Assembly: GCA_964463985.1 (NCBI GenBank) | Contig: CAYXEK010000003.1 | Coordinates: forward strand, 29,374 to 93,373 | From: JAXGPF01 sp964463985 | Lineage (GTDB): Bacteria > Verrucomicrobiota > Kiritimatiellia > JAAZAB01 | Length of the DNA stretch: 64,000 bases | Direction: 5' to 3' | Part shown: positions 61,751 to 64,000 of the stretch, one piece after another | Layout of the letters: each line of letters starts with the position of its first letter | Position numbering within the stretch: the first letter of the stretch is position 1 | Translations under genes and position numbers: made by a program | Notes under the pieces: generated by a model | Seen by the model: only the letters and a program-made list of their open reading frames with translations | What the model was told of the DNA's origin: nothing | Database searches by the model: none

Positions 61751-63358
61751 TTACGGCAGCGCGGGCAGGCCCAGCTCTTTCAGGAATTGGTTGTGCTTGG
61801 CCGTGGCCTTCCGGATGGCTTGCTCAATATCCGCCAATTCGCGATGTGTCGCGGCCAGGTCAATCTCCGGTTCCGCCACGGCCGTGCTGATGTAGCGGGA
61901 GATGTTGAGGTTGTAGCCTTCTTCGGCAATGCGATCCATCGCAACGCGCTTGGCGTAACGCGGTTCTTCGCGGCGGTGCTGGTAGGTCTCTACGATCTTG
62001 GCGATGTGGTCAGGGAGGAGGACGTTCTGGCGCTTGCCCTTCTCGAAGTGCTCGGCGGCGTTGATAAAAAGAACGTCGTCAGGCTTTTTGCATTTTTTGA
62101 GGACGAGGATGCAGACGGGGATGCCGGTGGAGTAGAAGAGGTTCGCGGGAAGTCCTATGACGGTGTCAATATGGCCGTCCTGAAGAAGCTTGGTCCGGAT
62201 CCGTTCTTCGGCGCCGCCGCGAAAGAGTACGCCGTGGGGCAGGATGATGGCCATGACGCCTTGTTCCGCCAGGTAGTGGAAGCCGTGCAGGAGGAATGCG
62301 AAATCGGCGGCGGACTTGGGGGCCAGGCCGTGGTTCTTGAAACGCACGTCGTCGCCCATGTCCTCTTTTGGTTCCCAGCGGTAGCTGAACGGGGGATTGG
62401 CGACTACGGCGTCGAACTTGGGCATCTTGGCGGGATTGGTCTCGCGCAAAAAATCCCAGTCGTTGGTCAGGGTGTCGCCGTGGTAGATTTCGAATTCCGT
62501 GTCCTTGACCCCGTGCAGCAGCATGTTCATGCGCGCGAGGTTGTAGGTGGTGATGTTCTTTTCCTGGCCGTATATCCGGCCGATACCGCGCGGCCCCATC
62601 TGCTTGCGGACATTAAGCAGCAGCGAGCCGGAACCGCAGGCGAAATCGAGGACGCTGCCGAGGTGCGGCACTTTGCCCGTTCTGGGCTCCTGGCTGTCGA
62701 GGGTGACGATGCGGGAAAGGATGGTTGAAATCTGCTGCGGGGTGTAGAACTCGCCCGCCTTCTTGCCCGAGCCGGCGGCAAACTGGCCGATCAGGTACTC
62801 GTAGGCGTCGCCCAGGGCGTCAACGTTGGTCGAGAACTCGGCAAGTCCCTTGGCGACCTCCTTGATGATGTCGCAGAGCTTGGCGTTCTTGTCGGCGTGA
62901 GTGCGGCCGAGCTTCTCGGAACCGAGGTTGATCTCGGAGAAGAGGCCCTGGAAGGTGCTCTCGAAGGATTCGTTTTCGATGTATTTGAACCCGTCCCGCA
63001 GAGTGTCGAGCAGGTCGGCGCTCTGGGTGCGCGCCAGGTTGGCGATGTTCGTCCAGAGGTGATCCGGCTTGATGACGTAATGAACCTTGCGCCGCATCTG
63101 CTTTTCGAAGTCCACCACATCGCCGGGGTTGTTGGCGTACCAGATGGCCAGCGGCACGCGGGGATCGCCGGCCGGGATGGCCGGATAGTCCCGGCCCAGT
63201 TCCTTCTTCGCCGCCACCTCGTAGTTGTCCGAGAGGTAGCGCAGGAAGAGGAAGGCCAGCATGTAATCGCGGAAATCGTCCGCGTTCATCGCGCCGCGCA
63301 GTTGGTCGGCGATGTTCCAAAGGGTTTTGCCGAGTTGTTTTTGGGTTGAGTCGGTCAT
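61751..63358 (-). CDS. hsdM: Type I restriction-modification DNA methyltransferase subunit
   Basis: A 535-residue HsdM of normal length. The N-terminal domain (KQLGKTLWNIADQLRGAMNADDFRDYMLAFLFLRYLS) is the HsdM_N region. DFACGSGSLLLNV near 236 is the SAM-binding motif and DAVVANPPFSY near 320 the N-P-P-F catalytic motif of N6-adenine methylases. It needs an HsdS subunit for DNA recognition, but no hsdS follows: the next 530 bp are empty. hsdS and hsdR may lie beyond the right edge. The ATG overlaps the stop of the upstream RAYT-fusion gene by 4 bp. Confidence 0.92.
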   Translation of the reverse strand: MTDSTQKQLGKTLWNIADQLRGAMNADDFRDYMLAFLFLRYLSDNYEVAAKKELGRDYPAIPAGDPRVPLAIWYANNPGDVVDFEKQMRRKVHYVIKPDHLWTNIANLARTQSADLLDTLRDGFKYIENESFESTFQGLFSEINLGSEKLGRTHADKNAKLCDIIKEVAKGLAEFSTNVDALGDAYEYLIGQFAAGSGKKAGEFYTPQQISTILSRIVTLDSQEPRTGKVPHLGSVLDFACGSGSLLLNVRKQMGPRGIGRIYGQEKNITTYNLARMNMLLHGVKDTEFEIYHGDTLTNDWDFLRETNPAKMPKFDAVVANPPFSYRWEPKEDMGDDVRFKNHGLAPKSAADFAFLLHGFHYLAEQGVMAIILPHGVLFRGGAEERIRTKLLQDGHIDTVIGLPANLFYSTGIPVCILVLKKCKKPDDVLFINAAEHFEKGKRQNVLLPDHIAKIVETYQHRREEPRYAKRVAMDRIAEEGYNLNISRYISTAVAEPEIDLAATHRELADIEQAIRKATAKHNQFLKELGLPALP

Positions 63359-64000
63359 GATTGATTCGCCTTCGGTATTTCTTTCAACAGCCGGTCCAGC
63401 ATTCCGCCCTGTGCGACATGGGGTGTGAAAAGCGCATCGGCGTGTCTAATGACAAACCGGTTGCGCGCCTCCGCTGCCGCCAGGTTGCCGGAGACATCGC
63501 GCATTTCCAGGATCAGCATCCGGTTTTCCTCGAGCGCGGTTCGGACACCCGGTGCAAATGCGGTGTTTTCGATGCCCCACGCCGGGCATGCGATCACCCG
63601 CCGCCCGTTATTCAGGAGCCAGTCCAGGATTTCCTTCTCCTTCGGCGAATGCCAGCCGCCAAAATAGACATCGGCCGGGGGCAACCGCCCGATGTGCGGC
63701 GCGCTGCGGCTGCACAACACCCCGAGCTTCTCCCCGCTCCACAGCGCCGGGTTGCCGATGCCCCGCAATCCTCCGCCCAATTCCTGCACGCACCGCCACG
63801 GATTCAGGCGGATATATTCGGCGATGCGCTGCTCCGCCTCGGCGCTGCGCACGATGGATTCGTAATAATTGCGGTGCCAGATGCGGATTCTTCGGGGTGG
63901 CGGGGCAAATGGGGCGACATGCGTGTCTGGGGCGACATGCGTGTCTGGGGCGACATGCGTGTCTGGGGCGACATGCGTGTCTGGGGCGACATGCGTGTCT
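63355..64000 (-). CDS. RAYT-type transposase C-terminus fused to a DprA/SLOG-like domain (5' end outside window)
   Basis: About 214 residues are visible; the frame stays open to the right edge. It begins with five PDTHVA repeats encoded by the 18-bp minisatellite, then IRIWHRNYYESIVR and IAEYIRLNPWRCVQ, the conserved C-terminal part of REP-associated tyrosine transposases. The rest (about 115 residues: EKLGVLCSRSAPHIG; YFGGWHSPKEKEILDWLL; RRVIACPAWGI; EARNRFVIRHADALFTPH) looks like the Rossmann-fold DprA/SLOG-like domain, with G-G-x-H-S-P and R-N-R-F motifs. The transposase active-site region lies outside the window. It is translationally coupled to hsdM. Confidence 0.7.
   Translation of the reverse strand, partial: DTHVAPDTHVAPDTHVAPDTHVAPDTHVAPFAPPPRRIRIWHRNYYESIVRSAEAEQRIAEYIRLNPWRCVQELGGGLRGIGNPALWSGEKLGVLCSRSAPHIGRLPPADVYFGGWHSPKEKEILDWLLNNGRRVIACPAWGIENTAFAPGVRTALEENRMLILEMRDVSGNLAAAEARNRFVIRHADALFTPHVAQGGMLDRLLKEIPKANQS
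63911..64000. repeat. 18-bp minisatellite, five perfect tandem copies reaching the window edge
   Basis: Unit GGGGCGACATGCGTGTCT at 63911, 63929, 63947, 63965 and 63983, without a single mismatch. Eighteen bases keep the reading frame, so copy-number change would add or remove PDTHVA hexapeptides in the RAYT-like protein. The array may continue beyond the window. Confidence 0.95.

Noticed and set aside
61619..62728. Plus-strand open frame of 369 codons over hsdM
   Set aside because: HsdM motifs on the minus strand are unambiguous; this is a shadow frame starting in a repeat.
63804..63992. Short minus-strand frame with MSPQTR repeats
   Set aside because: It is the minisatellite read in a second frame; the frame giving PDTHVA continues into RAYT motifs and is the coding one.
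63911..64000. CRISPR array at the right edge
   Set aside because: Units are contiguous 18-bp copies with no spacers and the frame is coding.

Overview
The window looks like part of the chromosome of an uncultured, GC-rich, anaerobic bacterium of the PVC group, most likely Lentisphaerota or Kiritimatiellota, recovered as a metagenome scaffold. I infer this from protein content only: secreted right-handed beta-helix proteins, a formylglycine sulfatase, DUF6259 and GH106-like glycosidases, [FeFe]-hydrogenase maturases, class I Fe-S fumarase, a glycyl-radical-activase-like radical SAM protein and a bacterial glycerol-1-phosphate dehydrogenase. A run of 100 N at 24071-24170 is flanked by an exact 55-bp duplication, so it is a scaffolding artefact inside one sugar-kinase gene. 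No rRNA, tRNA or CRISPR array was recognised.

Layout. 1-12.2 kb (plus): polysaccharide-degradation genes (end of a carbohydrate-binding protein, two large glycosidase-like proteins, a beta-helix protein, a sulfatase, a glutamine amidotransferase, a CocE/NonD hydrolase). 12.4-14.5 kb: a C39-like cysteine peptidase divergent from a D-Ala-D-Ala-ligase-like ATP-grasp enzyme, then queF. 15.4-17.1 kb: an ArnT-like glycosyltransferase. 17.4-29.2 kb (plus): housekeeping genes (CorA-like, EF-G-like, radical SAM, yebC-ruvC-ruvA-pfkB, DUF6941-like, DUF362, LpxL-like acyltransferase, HMA-like lipoprotein, xer, rnc). 29.2-37.3 kb (minus): sensor kinase-hydE-MFS/HEAT operon and cupin-hydF operon, with purN between. 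37.6-42.8 kb (plus): two-subunit fumarase, racemase, hybrid histidine kinase. 42.9-45.8 kb (plus): a four-gene envelope operon (LysM/TPR lipoprotein, two tail-anchored coiled-coil proteins, CsgG/PEGA protein). 45.8-49.0 kb (minus): aldolase, glycerol-1-phosphate dehydrogenase, DMT exporter. 49.6-61.3 kb (minus): an IclR-controlled seven-gene catabolic operon (isomerase, a large unrecognised glycosidase-like protein, M14 carboxypeptidase, beta-helix proteins, M55 D-aminopeptidase). 61.7-64.0 kb (minus): hsdM coupled to a RAYT transposase fused to a DprA/SLOG-like domain and carrying an 18-bp minisatellite.

The two carbohydrate regions plausibly degrade sulfated or acidic polysaccharide and peptide-linked glycans; the Hyd, fumarase and radical SAM genes fit fermentative metabolism. 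Intergenic regions hold several families of palindromic and nested inverted repeats. One, a REP-like hairpin with arms GGCTCACC...GGTTCGCCCTCCAG, occurs at 403-474, 12283-12308 and 49301-49325, and may be linked to the RAYT gene at the right edge.
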